A stretch of 44,770 bases of DNA from assembly GCA_019058425.1 (NCBI GenBank), contig JAHPYZ010000034.1:1-44770 (forward strand), read 5' to 3'. The position numbers and the translations under genes are program-made. Positions 8,187 through 15,884 of the stretch are shown piece after piece. The stretch comes from Promethearchaeota archaeon (GTDB lineage Archaea; Asgardarchaeota; Lokiarchaeia; Sigyniarchaeales; SOKP01). Each line of letters opens with the position of its first letter. Positions within the stretch are counted from its first letter, which is position 1. The notes beneath the pieces were generated by a model. It ran no database searches. It saw only the letters and a program-made list of their open reading frames with translations, and had not been told where the DNA came from.

Positions 8187-9569
8187 ATGACAGAATCACC
8201 AAAAATGAAATACTCTGAAACTTTAACTACGAAAAGAATAATATTATTTACGTTACAAGGAGTTAGTACAGGATTTTTATTTGCAATGTGGGGTCAAATT
8301 CAATTTTATGCAGCTAATATACTTCTAATTCCACAAATACTGATTTCATTTATTTATCTTATATATTCTATTTTAGAGGCAATTAATGATCCAATAATAG
8401 GCTATTTAGCAGATAGATCAAAAAGATTTACATCTCGATTTGGAAAAAGGTATCCATGGATCATGGTGGGATTGATATTTGGACCAGTTTTTTTAATCTT
8501 TAGTTTTATTCAAATTTCATCTGATATAACAGTATTAGTGGTATGGTTAATTGTTACCATGATTATACATGATACTTTTATGACGAGCGTTGAAATCAAT
8601 CATAATGCATTATTTCCTGATTTATTTAGAGGATCTACTCACAGGGGTAAGGTAATATGGATTGGATCGATTCTTGGTGGTATTATTTCTATAATAGCTA
8701 ATGGCCTGGTTCCAGGATTAATAGAAAGGCTAGGATATTTAGTTGCGGTTGTAATAATTGTTATAATTGCATATATATTTGTTATTCCTTATAACTATGG
8801 AATACGAGAGCCAGAAGAGATGAAAAGTTTTCGTGCAGAATTAGATGCAACCAATAGAGGGACTTCATCAGTAAAAGAGATTCTTAAACGAGTATTTACT
8901 GATAAGAATTGGATGGGGATTGTAATAGCTGGTTTTGCCTGGGCTGTTGGAGGTGCCTGTTTCCTATATGGACTTAATTTTTTCGTTGTAGATAGTTTAG
9001 GATTGGAAATCGGAGATACCACTTTACCACTTATAATGCTATATCTTGTAGGGTTTATTTTAGCTCCTTTATGGGTTTGGATATCAAAAAAAATTGGAAA
9101 CAAAAAAGCTTTTACAATAGGAATGTGTTTAAATATTCTAGGGTTCTTCTTTTTATTCTTTATTACCAGCTTACCAGGACTCATTTTATTGTTTACTTTT
9201 CAAGGCATAGGATTTAGTGCGACTTCTGGAGCAATATATGGTCTATTAAGAGCAGAAGGAATTGATAATGCATCAGTCAACTCAGGAAAACGAGAAGAAG
9301 GAAGTTATACTAGTGTTTGGAAATTTTTTACTGCTTTCTCTTACTTCTTCCAAACAGTAATATTTACCATTGTTTCAGCGATAACTGGATATGATGCTAC
9401 TCTTGGAACTGGAAATAGTGATACTGCGAAAGCTGGGTTGATCTTTCAAATGTCGATCATCCCAATGATAATATTTCTAATTGGTCTACTTGTTTTCATA
9501 TTTATGTACAAAATATCTAAAGAGGATGCGATAGCAAACAAAATTAAGCTAGAGGAAATGAATCTTTAA
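8187..9569 (+). CDS. GPH-family sugar:cation symporter (MelB-like)
   Basis: A 460-residue, 12-TM major-facilitator protein of the glycoside-pentoside-hexuronide family. The diagnostic loop NDPIIGYLADRSKRF followed by SRFGKRYPWI is present near residue 75, and the mid-protein cytosolic loop carries the usual charged stretch. It should import a sugar or glycoside with Na+ or H+. The substrate is not readable. It is the only transporter of this kind here and sits apart from the carbohydrate genes at 35-43 kb. I chose ATG 8187 because of a TATA-like box 28 bases upstream. Confidence 0.85.
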   Translation: MTESPKMKYSETLTTKRIILFTLQGVSTGFLFAMWGQIQFYAANILLIPQILISFIYLIYSILEAINDPIIGYLADRSKRFTSRFGKRYPWIMVGLIFGPVFLIFSFIQISSDITVLVVWLIVTMIIHDTFMTSVEINHNALFPDLFRGSTHRGKVIWIGSILGGIISIIANGLVPGLIERLGYLVAVVIIVIIAYIFVIPYNYGIREPEEMKSFRAELDATNRGTSSVKEILKRVFTDKNWMGIVIAGFAWAVGGACFLYGLNFFVVDSLGLEIGDTTLPLIMLYLVGFILAPLWVWISKKIGNKKAFTIGMCLNILGFFFLFFITSLPGLILLFTFQGIGFSATSGAIYGLLRAEGIDNASVNSGKREEGSYTSVWKFFTAFSYFFQTVIFTIVSAITGYDATLGTGNSDTAKAGLIFQMSIIPMIIFLIGLLVFIFMYKISKEDAIANKIKLEEMNL

Positions 9570-9577
9570 AATTATTA

Positions 9578-9585
9578 TTTTTTTT
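9578..9585 (+). terminator. Oligo-T terminator after the symporter
   Basis: Eight T residues begin 9 bases after the symporter stop, in the gap between convergent genes. Confidence 0.4.
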
Positions 9586-9648
9586 AATTAGTATCGATTA
9601 AAGTCTTTTTTCATTTATTACTGAGATTTTATCGCAACAATACAAATT

Positions 9649-11079
9649 TTAGATTTTAATTTTTAATTCATTTTTTCTTTTTTTATGTCGTTCTTTTTTA
9701 CTTAGAACAAGGTTTCTTAATTCACTTGCTGTATAATCCTTTAAAGAATCAATTATTCTTATGACTGCTCGAGTAATAGGTTCATAGCTTTCTTGATGAA
9801 TTTTATCTAAGGTATCAGCTGGATCAAAGAGATATGGAGGTGCTGCTAAAAATGATATGAAGGGAATTCCTTCAGGATGATAAAAACTTCCGTCAGTAGG
9901 GGGTTTATCACTCCCTGGAGGAAATCCATCCGGAGGGAGTAAAATAGAACGTTCTAAATTCTCTTTTGTAATAGCTTCCTCAACGATTTCTTCAAGAGCT
10001 AATATTCGACTTACAAACCACCACCTAACTGTTGGATCATCTAAAGGTATGAGTTTTCCATTTTCACTCTTTACATCTCGAGCAACATGCTCTAAATGAA
10101 TTGCCACAACTACTTTTTCTAGAAATTCCTTATTTTGATCTACAAAAGATACTGCGCCTTTTGCTCCGGCCATATGAGCACAATTCATCAAAAATAGTAT
10201 ATTAAATGGACGGGTGCTTTCTGAAATTTGAGACCAATATTTTGCTTGAGCCAGTACTAATGCCATGCCTGATGCATCTTCTACTGCTGAATTCCAAGGC
10301 CCATCATGGTGAGTACCTATAACAATCCATTCGTCAGATGCTCCACGTAAACAGCCCAAAATATTATGGGAAGTAACTTCAGAAATCGTAGCTTCATATG
10401 ACAAATTTGCTTTCACTGTACCAGTATCCATTAACTTTAAAATTTTTTTTCCGTTTGCTCTACTTACATATACTCCAGGAATTTCCCTCTCAATAGCGTC
10501 ATACGGAACGTAATATTTATCGGTTTCCCATGGATAACCCGAAAGAATTCCAATAAAACCACCAATTTCGTTTTTCAATGACGGTTCAAGGAAATTTAAC
10601 ATTTTATAATCAAATGGAACTGTTTGTTCTAAATCATCAAATTCATTCTTAGGATCATAAAATCGATCTACTCCAGATAGCGACTTTAATGCTCGAACTG
10701 GAACCTTAAGTAAATTTAATTCTGAAACTAAAATATTTCCTGGTTTCGGTGATCCTTTTGATTCTAAAGACAATTCAGCTTCCAAACCATATATTGGTTT
10801 AGTATATGGTACTGGGAAACAAGGAATTGTTAAAACTTCAGTTGGATTGTTAACCATCCAAATCTTAAGTTTTGCATCGTAAGCTTCCCATTTTTTTACC
10901 AGAACCGGATTTAAGGTTATGTCTTGTAGACCCATTGTTTTGAACTGCTCTTCTACCCAATTTTCTATAAAATAATCCGCAGGGTATCCTGGACGTCGAA
11001 TGCCCTGATTAAATATTTTTTTAGTCCAAACCATCATTTCATCTATCGTAGGTACAAACTCCTTTTTAGGTGAACTCAT
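9649..11079 (-). CDS. M28-like peptidase homologue with altered active site
   Basis: A 476-residue soluble protein with the M28 aminopeptidase-like plan. Near residues 250-270, IVIGTHHDGPW and AVEDASGMA correspond to the HxD and bridging-Asp zinc motifs. HLEHVARD and a late His (FYHPEGIPF) could supply further ligands. However, the usual Glu-Glu pair (catalytic base and zinc ligand) is replaced by CAHMAG. It has no signal peptide or membrane segment. It may be a hydrolase with different metal chemistry, such as an amidase, or be inactive. It is convergent with the symporter gene, and I see no operon partner. Confidence 0.65.
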   Translation of the reverse strand: MSSPKKEFVPTIDEMMVWTKKIFNQGIRRPGYPADYFIENWVEEQFKTMGLQDITLNPVLVKKWEAYDAKLKIWMVNNPTEVLTIPCFPVPYTKPIYGLEAELSLESKGSPKPGNILVSELNLLKVPVRALKSLSGVDRFYDPKNEFDDLEQTVPFDYKMLNFLEPSLKNEIGGFIGILSGYPWETDKYYVPYDAIEREIPGVYVSRANGKKILKLMDTGTVKANLSYEATISEVTSHNILGCLRGASDEWIVIGTHHDGPWNSAVEDASGMALVLAQAKYWSQISESTRPFNILFLMNCAHMAGAKGAVSFVDQNKEFLEKVVVAIHLEHVARDVKSENGKLIPLDDPTVRWWFVSRILALEEIVEEAITKENLERSILLPPDGFPPGSDKPPTDGSFYHPEGIPFISFLAAPPYLFDPADTLDKIHQESYEPITRAVIRIIDSLKDYTASELRNLVLSKKERHKKRKNELKIKI

Positions 11080-11186
11080 AATATTTACTTTTTAAAGAAG
11101 AATTCAATAATGTAAATGTGAAATTATTTTATATAAATTAAATCTCGTGGTTTAAAAATATAACCTTGGTTAAAAATAAAAGAAAA

Positions 11187-11196
11187 TAAAAAAAAA
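11187..11196 (-). terminator. Oligo-T (minus strand) terminator
   Basis: An A-run on the plus strand immediately follows, in the minus direction, the stop of the disrupted zinc-ribbon gene, giving a U-tract in its transcript. Confidence 0.4.
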
Positions 11197-11396
11197 TTAG
11201 GGCTTTTTGAAAAGATTACCACATTCTCCACACTTCATATTTTTAGCATATACTGGTGTGCCCTGCTTCAGCGGTTGGCTGAAATAGCTTTACCTATACT
11301 GTAATAAAGCACGTTATTTTTATCTGCTTCTTCATGAAGCTTGCGTGGATTTTCATTACCACATTGTGGACACTTAACTCTTTTATATTCTGTCAT
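11197..11396 (-). pseudogene. Small zinc-ribbon protein gene interrupted by a frameshift
   Basis: On the minus strand ATG 11396 opens a 42-codon frame (KCPQCGNENPRKLHEEADK...) that stops at 11268. A second frame, open to TAA at 11197, continues with QGTPVYAKNMKCGECGN. Together the two CxxC pairs make one small archaeal zinc-ribbon protein of about 60 residues, and the total span of 200 bases is not a multiple of three. The break lies at an inverted repeat, TTCAGC-GGTTG-GCTGAA (11267-11283). It could be a pseudogene, a small insertion, a sequencing or assembly error, or a spliced intron; the sequence alone does not decide. This fills most of the gap between the flanking genes. Confidence 0.6.
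11267..11283. repeat. Perfect 6-base inverted repeat with 5-base loop
   Basis: TTCAGC, GGTTG, GCTGAA. It sits exactly where the zinc-ribbon reading frame is broken and is GC-richer than its surroundings. Confidence 0.5.
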
Positions 11397-11453
11397 TTAC
11401 CTTGACTCTGTAATAATTGTATTAAATAGTTAGTAGAGTGGATAAATTTAAAT

Positions 11454-11984
11454 TTAGGTTTTTAATTGGGTTTTTATTATTATCTCTCGAACAATATTTT
11501 CAACGGTTTCATTAGTAGTATTGATAATAATTTCTGCTGCTGCCTCATAATAAGGTTTTCTAAAACTAAAAATCTTTTCAATTTCCTTTTTTAAATCTTC
11601 TTTATCAATAATCGGGCGTGTTTGTTTCCCGTTTTTTAATGATCTTTTATATATTTCATCTTCCGTTGCATTTAGTAAAACTATATGACAATTTTTTTTT
11701 AAATTTTCAATATTCTTTGTATTTAATACCACTCCACCTCCACATGAAATAATCACCTTATTAAATTTAGATAATTTCTCACACACAGAAAATTCATATT
11801 CTCTAAATTTTTCTTCACCTTCTTCAATAAAAATTTCAGGTATGGATTTTCCAGTTTTTTGAGAAATTTGCTGATCCATTTCAATAAATTTATATTCTTT
11901 ATCGAGGTGTTTTATTAATGCTTTACCTATTGTTGTTTTTCCAGTAGCCATAAAACCAATAAGTGCTATGGAATCTTTTGCCAT
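11454..11984 (-). CDS. aroK: Shikimate kinase, bacterial AroK type
   Basis: A 176-residue P-loop kinase phosphorylating shikimate at O3. It shows Walker A GFMATGKTTIGK (10-21), the shikimate-binding Asp in FIEMDQQI, the Arg of EEKFREYE, the SCGGGVV loop and the lid region with QTRPI. All are hallmarks of the NMP-kinase-like AroK family. Most archaea use an unrelated GHMP-type shikimate kinase, so this suggests acquisition from bacteria or a lineage-specific replacement. Shikimate dehydrogenase lies 1.4 kb away on the other strand, consistent with the same pathway. A short UTR-like gap separates it from the flavin-reductase gene upstream on the same strand. Confidence 0.85.
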   Translation of the reverse strand: MAKDSIALIGFMATGKTTIGKALIKHLDKEYKFIEMDQQISQKTGKSIPEIFIEEGEEKFREYEFSVCEKLSKFNKVIISCGGGVVLNTKNIENLKKNCHIVLLNATEDEIYKRSLKNGKQTRPIIDKEDLKKEIEKIFSFRKPYYEAAAEIIINTTNETVENIVREIIIKTQLKT

Positions 11985-12039
11985 ATAGATTTATCACCAT
12001 TGATTTATTAATAACTATGCATACTTTTTTTCAAATTGG

Positions 12040-12594
12040 TTACTCCACTGAAAATCCATGCTTTTCTAACAGTCCCTTTTTAATTTCAAGGTAATTACCT
12101 GCTATATAAGTAGGAAATTCAAATTTTTCTGGATCCAGAGCCTCATTTTTAACATATTTAGGATCACTATGTGTAGCAACTACTTTGCCAAAATAACATA
12201 CATGTGACCCTAATTCTATTCTTTTTATCACTTTACATTCCATATTCCATGGGAATTCTTTAACCATTGGGACTTTTACTACTGAGGCTTCTTCTTTTGT
12301 TAAACCCAATCTGCTCCATTTATTAATATCCCTTCCTGAACGTGTTCCTATGTAATCAATTTCTCTTAATTGCTCTATAGTTGGATAATTAATAACAAAT
12401 TCATTATACTTTTCAATAAATTGATAAGAATGTCTATTTGGTCGAATCGAAACAGCAATGATGGGAGGATCATGACAAACTTTTCCTACATAGGCTAATG
12501 TTATTAAATTTGCCTCTTCTCCTAATCCTACAGAAATGACTGCTGCAGGCATAGGAAATGTTGAGATATTTGGACTTAAGTTTACTTTTTTCAT
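12040..12594 (-). CDS. Flavin reductase-like FMN-binding protein
   Basis: A 184-residue protein of the flavin-reductase-like split-barrel family (DIM6/NTAB). The N-terminal PMPAAVISVG, a central IAVSIRPNRHSYQ and the FVINYPT strand form the typical FMN-binding surface, and GTRSGRDINKW is the conserved dimer/phosphate loop. Archaeal members act as flavoredoxins or FMN reductases in anaerobic electron transfer. An AT-rich TATA-like stretch lies about 25 bases before the ATG. It is on the same strand as aroK, 55 bases away, but a functional link is not evident. Confidence 0.8.
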   Translation of the reverse strand: MKKVNLSPNISTFPMPAAVISVGLGEEANLITLAYVGKVCHDPPIIAVSIRPNRHSYQFIEKYNEFVINYPTIEQLREIDYIGTRSGRDINKWSRLGLTKEEASVVKVPMVKEFPWNMECKVIKRIELGSHVCYFGKVVATHSDPKYVKNEALDPEKFEFPTYIAGNYLEIKKGLLEKHGFSVE

Positions 12595-12754
12595 CTTAGT
12601 TTTATTCTACTAATTTAATTTATTAATTATTTTAATTGTTAAAATATTAAATAGTTTTAATGTGAATGATATCAATTATTTCTATAAAACTCTTAAATAA
12701 TAAAAAATTAGTAAATAATCAAAATCCGACGAAAGTAATATAAGGTGAAAGAGA

Positions 12755-13375
12755 ATTATAATAAAACATCGAGGTTTCGAACCCAAAATTGGTGAAACCG
12801 TATTTATAGCGCCTACAGCTGCTGTTATTGGCAATATAACCATTGGAAAAGAATCAAGGATAATGTACGGTTCTGTTCTAGATTCAGAAGGTTCTAAGAT
12901 TACAATTGGAGATTACTCCATAATATGTGAAAACGCTGTTCTTAGAGCAACAGCATCAGGAAATCAGGACTATCCAGTTATTGTTGGGGATCATGTTTTT
13001 ATCTCACCACAATCAACTCTAATTGGGTGTGAAATTGAGTCTAATTCATATGTAGCAACGGGAGTCACTATTTTACAAGGTGCTCTTGTTCAATCTGGTG
13101 CCGCGGTCGCAGTTGGGGCTTTAGTGCATGCAAATACAGTCGTTCCAGCAAATGCTTTTATTCCTCCAAATAATATAGCTATTGGAGATCCTATCAAAAT
13201 TTATAGTCCAAAAGAGAAAGAGGGATTAGCTAAAGCTATTAAAGCAATTAAATTTGCTAAGATTGCATTCAATGCTGATGCAGAATGGGAAGACCGTTTT
13301 GAAAGATATAGACAAGCTACAATGGTTCGTTCAAAGGAATTTGAGAGCCATTTTAATGATGAGGTAATAGAATGA
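12755..13375 (+). CDS. Gamma-carbonic-anhydrase-like hexapeptide-repeat protein
   Basis: A left-handed beta-helix protein. In-frame coding extends upstream of ATG 12863 through a full first coil (PKIGETVFIAPTAAVIG), so that ATG cannot be the true start. The frame is closed by TGA at 12746-12748, leaving no ATG, GTG or TTG. ATT 12755, seven bases after GGTG, is the best initiation site, giving 206 residues. Repeats run to about residue 160 and a helical tail follows. The His zinc ligands of active gamma-CA (GHxxxLHGC) are replaced by SPQSTLIGC, so carbonic anhydrase activity is unlikely. A non-AUG start or a sequence error must be assumed. Confidence 0.75.
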   Translation: MIIKHRGFEPKIGETVFIAPTAAVIGNITIGKESRIMYGSVLDSEGSKITIGDYSIICENAVLRATASGNQDYPVIVGDHVFISPQSTLIGCEIESNSYVATGVTILQGALVQSGAAVAVGALVHANTVVPANAFIPPNNIAIGDPIKIYSPKEKEGLAKAIKAIKFAKIAFNADAEWEDRFERYRQATMVRSKEFESHFNDEVIE

Positions 13376-13400
13376 GATAAAACTTCTATAATTCACAAAA

Positions 13401-14273
13401 ATGAAAGAGAAAAATTCTATTACTCCTCATACCAAAGTTCTTTGTATTATTGGAAACCCAATTGAACATTCTATGAGTCCTACAATGCATAATGCTGCAA
13501 TAACTAATTTGCGTCTTGACTATATTTATTTGGCATTCAAAATTATGCCTAATAATTTAAACTTTGCAGTGAAGGGAATTAGAGCATTCAATATCATTGG
13601 AATTAATGTGACACTTCCCTTCAAACAAAAAATTATGAAATATTTAGATGAAATTGATCCTATGGCAAAGAAAATTGGGGCGATAAATGCAATAAAGAAT
13701 GATGAAGGGTATCTAACTGGTAAGAACACAGACGCAGATGGTGGTTTGAATGCATTAAGAAATGAAGGGTTTAAGATTAAAGGAAAAAATATCTTATTGT
13801 TAGGAGCGGGAGGAGCAGCAAGAGCTTTATCCATTAAAATGGCTGAAAATGTTAATAAAATAGTGATAGTAAATCGGACATTAAAAAGAGCAATAAACCT
13901 TTCACAAACCATTAGAAAGTATTTTGGGATAAATTCTGAAGCGAAGCAATTAAATAAAAATATTTTATCAGAAGAGTGTAAAAAAGCGGATATTATTATT
14001 AATACAACTCCTATTGGTATGTATCCAAATGTTGATGAATCACCAATTCCACCAGAATGTTTGCATGAAGATTTAATTGTTTATGATATAGTGTACAACC
14101 CGATAGAAACTAAATTAATAATTGATGCTAATCAAAAAGGTTGTAAAACATTAGGAGGTTTAGATATGTTAGTTAATCAAGGAGCTATAGCATTTGAATG
14201 GTGGACAAATAAGAAACCCAATACTAGTTTAATGAAATCAAAAATAATTGAATTTTTAGGGATAAATAAATAA
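13401..14273 (+). CDS. aroE: Shikimate dehydrogenase
   Basis: A 290-residue NADPH-dependent enzyme reducing 3-dehydroshikimate to shikimate. The substrate domain carries GNPIEHSMSPTMHN and NVTLPFKQ with its catalytic Lys, then NTDADG. The nucleotide domain has LGAGGAARA and VNRTLKRA, the basic residues suggesting NADPH. TTPIGMYP and the C-terminal GLDMLVNQGA are also family signatures. It starts 25 bases after the hexapeptide-repeat gene on the same strand, so the two may be co-transcribed. Together with aroK nearby it indicates aromatic amino acid synthesis. Confidence 0.93.
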   Translation: MKEKNSITPHTKVLCIIGNPIEHSMSPTMHNAAITNLRLDYIYLAFKIMPNNLNFAVKGIRAFNIIGINVTLPFKQKIMKYLDEIDPMAKKIGAINAIKNDEGYLTGKNTDADGGLNALRNEGFKIKGKNILLLGAGGAARALSIKMAENVNKIVIVNRTLKRAINLSQTIRKYFGINSEAKQLNKNILSEECKKADIIINTTPIGMYPNVDESPIPPECLHEDLIVYDIVYNPIETKLIIDANQKGCKTLGGLDMLVNQGAIAFEWWTNKKPNTSLMKSKIIEFLGINK

Positions 14274-14327
14274 AGTTCATGAACTGGATTACTTGCAAAA
14301 ATTAGTTTAATAAAATAATAAAAATAT

Positions 14328-14337
14328 AAAAAAAAAA
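14328..14337 (-). terminator. Oligo-T (minus strand) terminator
   Basis: Ten A residues on the plus strand directly abut the stop of the membrane zinc-ribbon gene, giving a U10 tract at the end of its transcript. Confidence 0.45.
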
Positions 14338-14706
14338 TTAAATTGAACTACCGCAAAGAGCGCAAAATTTAGCACCATCATTTCGTTCTAGCTCAGATCC
14401 ACAATTATAACAAAAAAGTGCTTTTTCCTCTACTTGCTCAGATTTTGTAGTAATTTTTTGAGATTCTGATTCATGAGATACACTTATTACCTGATAAGCT
14501 GTACTTGGTTGATTATTATTCTCTTTTTGTTCATAACAAACGGAATCACAATGAATACAACGAGGTTTGTGTTCCTTATCTAAATAAATGGCAACATAGA
14601 TTAAGAGTCCAATACCACCAGTAAATATAGCTAGGATAATAGCTAAACCTATATTAAATTCATTTTTTTTTGTATATACATTCATATTACATTTTGGACA
14701 ATACAT
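14338..14706 (-). CDS. LITAF-like membrane zinc-ribbon protein (copy 1)
   Basis: A 122-residue protein. CPKC at residues 3-6 and CIHC near residue 51 flank one long hydrophobic stretch (IGLAIILAIFTGGIGLLIYVAIYL), the arrangement of LITAF-type zinc-binding domains in which a membrane-dipping helix interrupts a zinc ribbon. A polar linker leads to a second, ordinary zinc ribbon (CYNCG and CALCG) at the C terminus. Two related genes follow in tandem. The function is unknown. Eukaryotic LITAF proteins work at endosomal membranes, but equating them would be speculative. Confidence 0.7.
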   Translation of the reverse strand: MYCPKCNMNVYTKKNEFNIGLAIILAIFTGGIGLLIYVAIYLDKEHKPRCIHCDSVCYEQKENNNQPSTAYQVISVSHESESQKITTKSEQVEEKALFCYNCGSELERNDGAKFCALCGSSI

Positions 14707-14840
14707 TTTTCTCTCATTTCAAATATGTTATTTTAATTATATAGAGATTTTATTTGAATTAAAAAAAATTGGAGTCCAATTTTTGAAATTAGTATGAAAA
14801 ATGTCCAAGTTAATTTGAAAAATACAAAAAGAAATTAATT

Positions 14841-15218
14841 TTAAGAAACTTGACCCCCGCAATTAGGACAGAATTTTATTCCTGGATCTAATTTTTCTCC
14901 ACAAAGAGAACAAAAGTTTGGTCGGGAGCCTGTGATTTCTTCGGAAGCATTTACAGGTGTCGTATAGGATGGTGGTTGAATTGGAGCTTGAGTTTGATAA
15001 GTATATGGACTATGTGCTTGTAATGATGTGACTTTTGCCCCACAATGTATACATCTATCTTCAGCTTTACTATAATAGATAGCGAGGTAAATTAATAACC
15101 CAATTCCCGCTGTAAAAATTAATAATACTATTGCTAGACAAGTATCAATTTCTTCACGTTTTAATAAAACCTTCTGTTGGCACCGTTGGCACCATCCTGT
15201 AGGATTTGTTGTTGTCAT
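14841..15218 (-). CDS. LITAF-like membrane zinc-ribbon protein (copy 2)
   Basis: A 125-residue paralogue of the neighbouring gene. CQRC at residues 10-13 and CIHCG near residue 56 flank the hydrophobic segment LAIVLLIFTAGIGLLIYLAI, nearly the same as in copy 1. The linker is rich in Pro, Gln and Thr, and the C terminus is a zinc ribbon (CSLCG and CPNCG). AAGGAAA precedes the ATG. A gap of 134 bases separates it from copy 1, so each may have its own promoter. The role is unknown. Confidence 0.7.
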   Translation of the reverse strand: MTTTNPTGWCQRCQQKVLLKREEIDTCLAIVLLIFTAGIGLLIYLAIYYSKAEDRCIHCGAKVTSLQAHSPYTYQTQAPIQPPSYTTPVNASEEITGSRPNFCSLCGEKLDPGIKFCPNCGGQVS

Positions 15219-15294
15219 TTTCCTTAATTCTATAATTATACTTTTTTAATTCTTTAGACTTTAAGATTATCTATATTTATATTCATTTAAATTT

Positions 15295-15675
15295 TTATTC
15301 TATTAGGTTAGCACCACAACTCGGACAGATTTCTACCTCTTCTAATATTTCTTGTTTACAATATGGGCAGTAAACCTTATTCTCCTCTTTTTTTTCATCT
15401 TCAATCGCTTGAAGTATTCGGTTAATTTGAACTTTTGGATCTGGAATTTTTTCATGAGAATTGTAAAGGTCTAATTGATTTTTACAGTTTGGGCAAATAA
15501 CTTTTTTTGAAATTATATAACGATAAATAAGAAAGGGAATTAAAGCAAAACCTAATGAAGAAATAATGGCCAGAATCCATATATTGATGTACATATTTTC
15601 TATAGATTTTCTTCTTGGTTTTAAAATTTCTTTCTCACAAATATTACAGTATGCGAATTTCTTACTTGTAAGCAT
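15295..15675 (-). CDS. Membrane zinc-ribbon protein (copy 3, divergent)
   Basis: A protein of 126 residues from ATG 15675; a TTG nine codons earlier is possible. It repeats the plan of the two neighbours: CNIC, a hydrophobic stretch (INIWILAIISSLGFALIPFL), CPNC, a charged helical linker, then a C-terminal ribbon with CPYC and CPSCG. The sequence is much more diverged than between the other two. A basic KPRRK sequence precedes the hydrophobic part. Three such genes in a row suggest an expanded local family. The function is unknown. Confidence 0.65.
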   Translation of the reverse strand: MLTSKKFAYCNICEKEILKPRRKSIENMYINIWILAIISSLGFALIPFLIYRYIISKKVICPNCKNQLDLYNSHEKIPDPKVQINRILQAIEDEKKEENKVYCPYCKQEILEEVEICPSCGANLIE

Positions 15676-15884
15676 TATCTCATTTAAAATAAGAATATTC
15701 AATTATTTTAATTTTTGTAGTAGGATTAAATAAAATTTTACTATGAAAATTTATTGCACATTAGATTGTTAAAAAATTAATAAAATAAGTTAATTAAAAA
15801 TAAATCAAATAAGTCCTTATTTATTTATAATTTGCCAAATCTTGGTTAAATTTAACCTAAAATATAATTTATTTCTGAAGTGAA

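Noticed and set aside
8795..9184. Long minus-strand frame inside the sugar symporter gene.
   Set aside because: It is a shadow of the symporter coding frame; the opposite-strand protein has clear GPH motifs.
12770..12785. GGTTTCGAACCC resembles a tRNA T-arm.
   Set aside because: It lies within the coding sequence of the hexapeptide-repeat protein and no acceptor, D or anticodon arms surround it.
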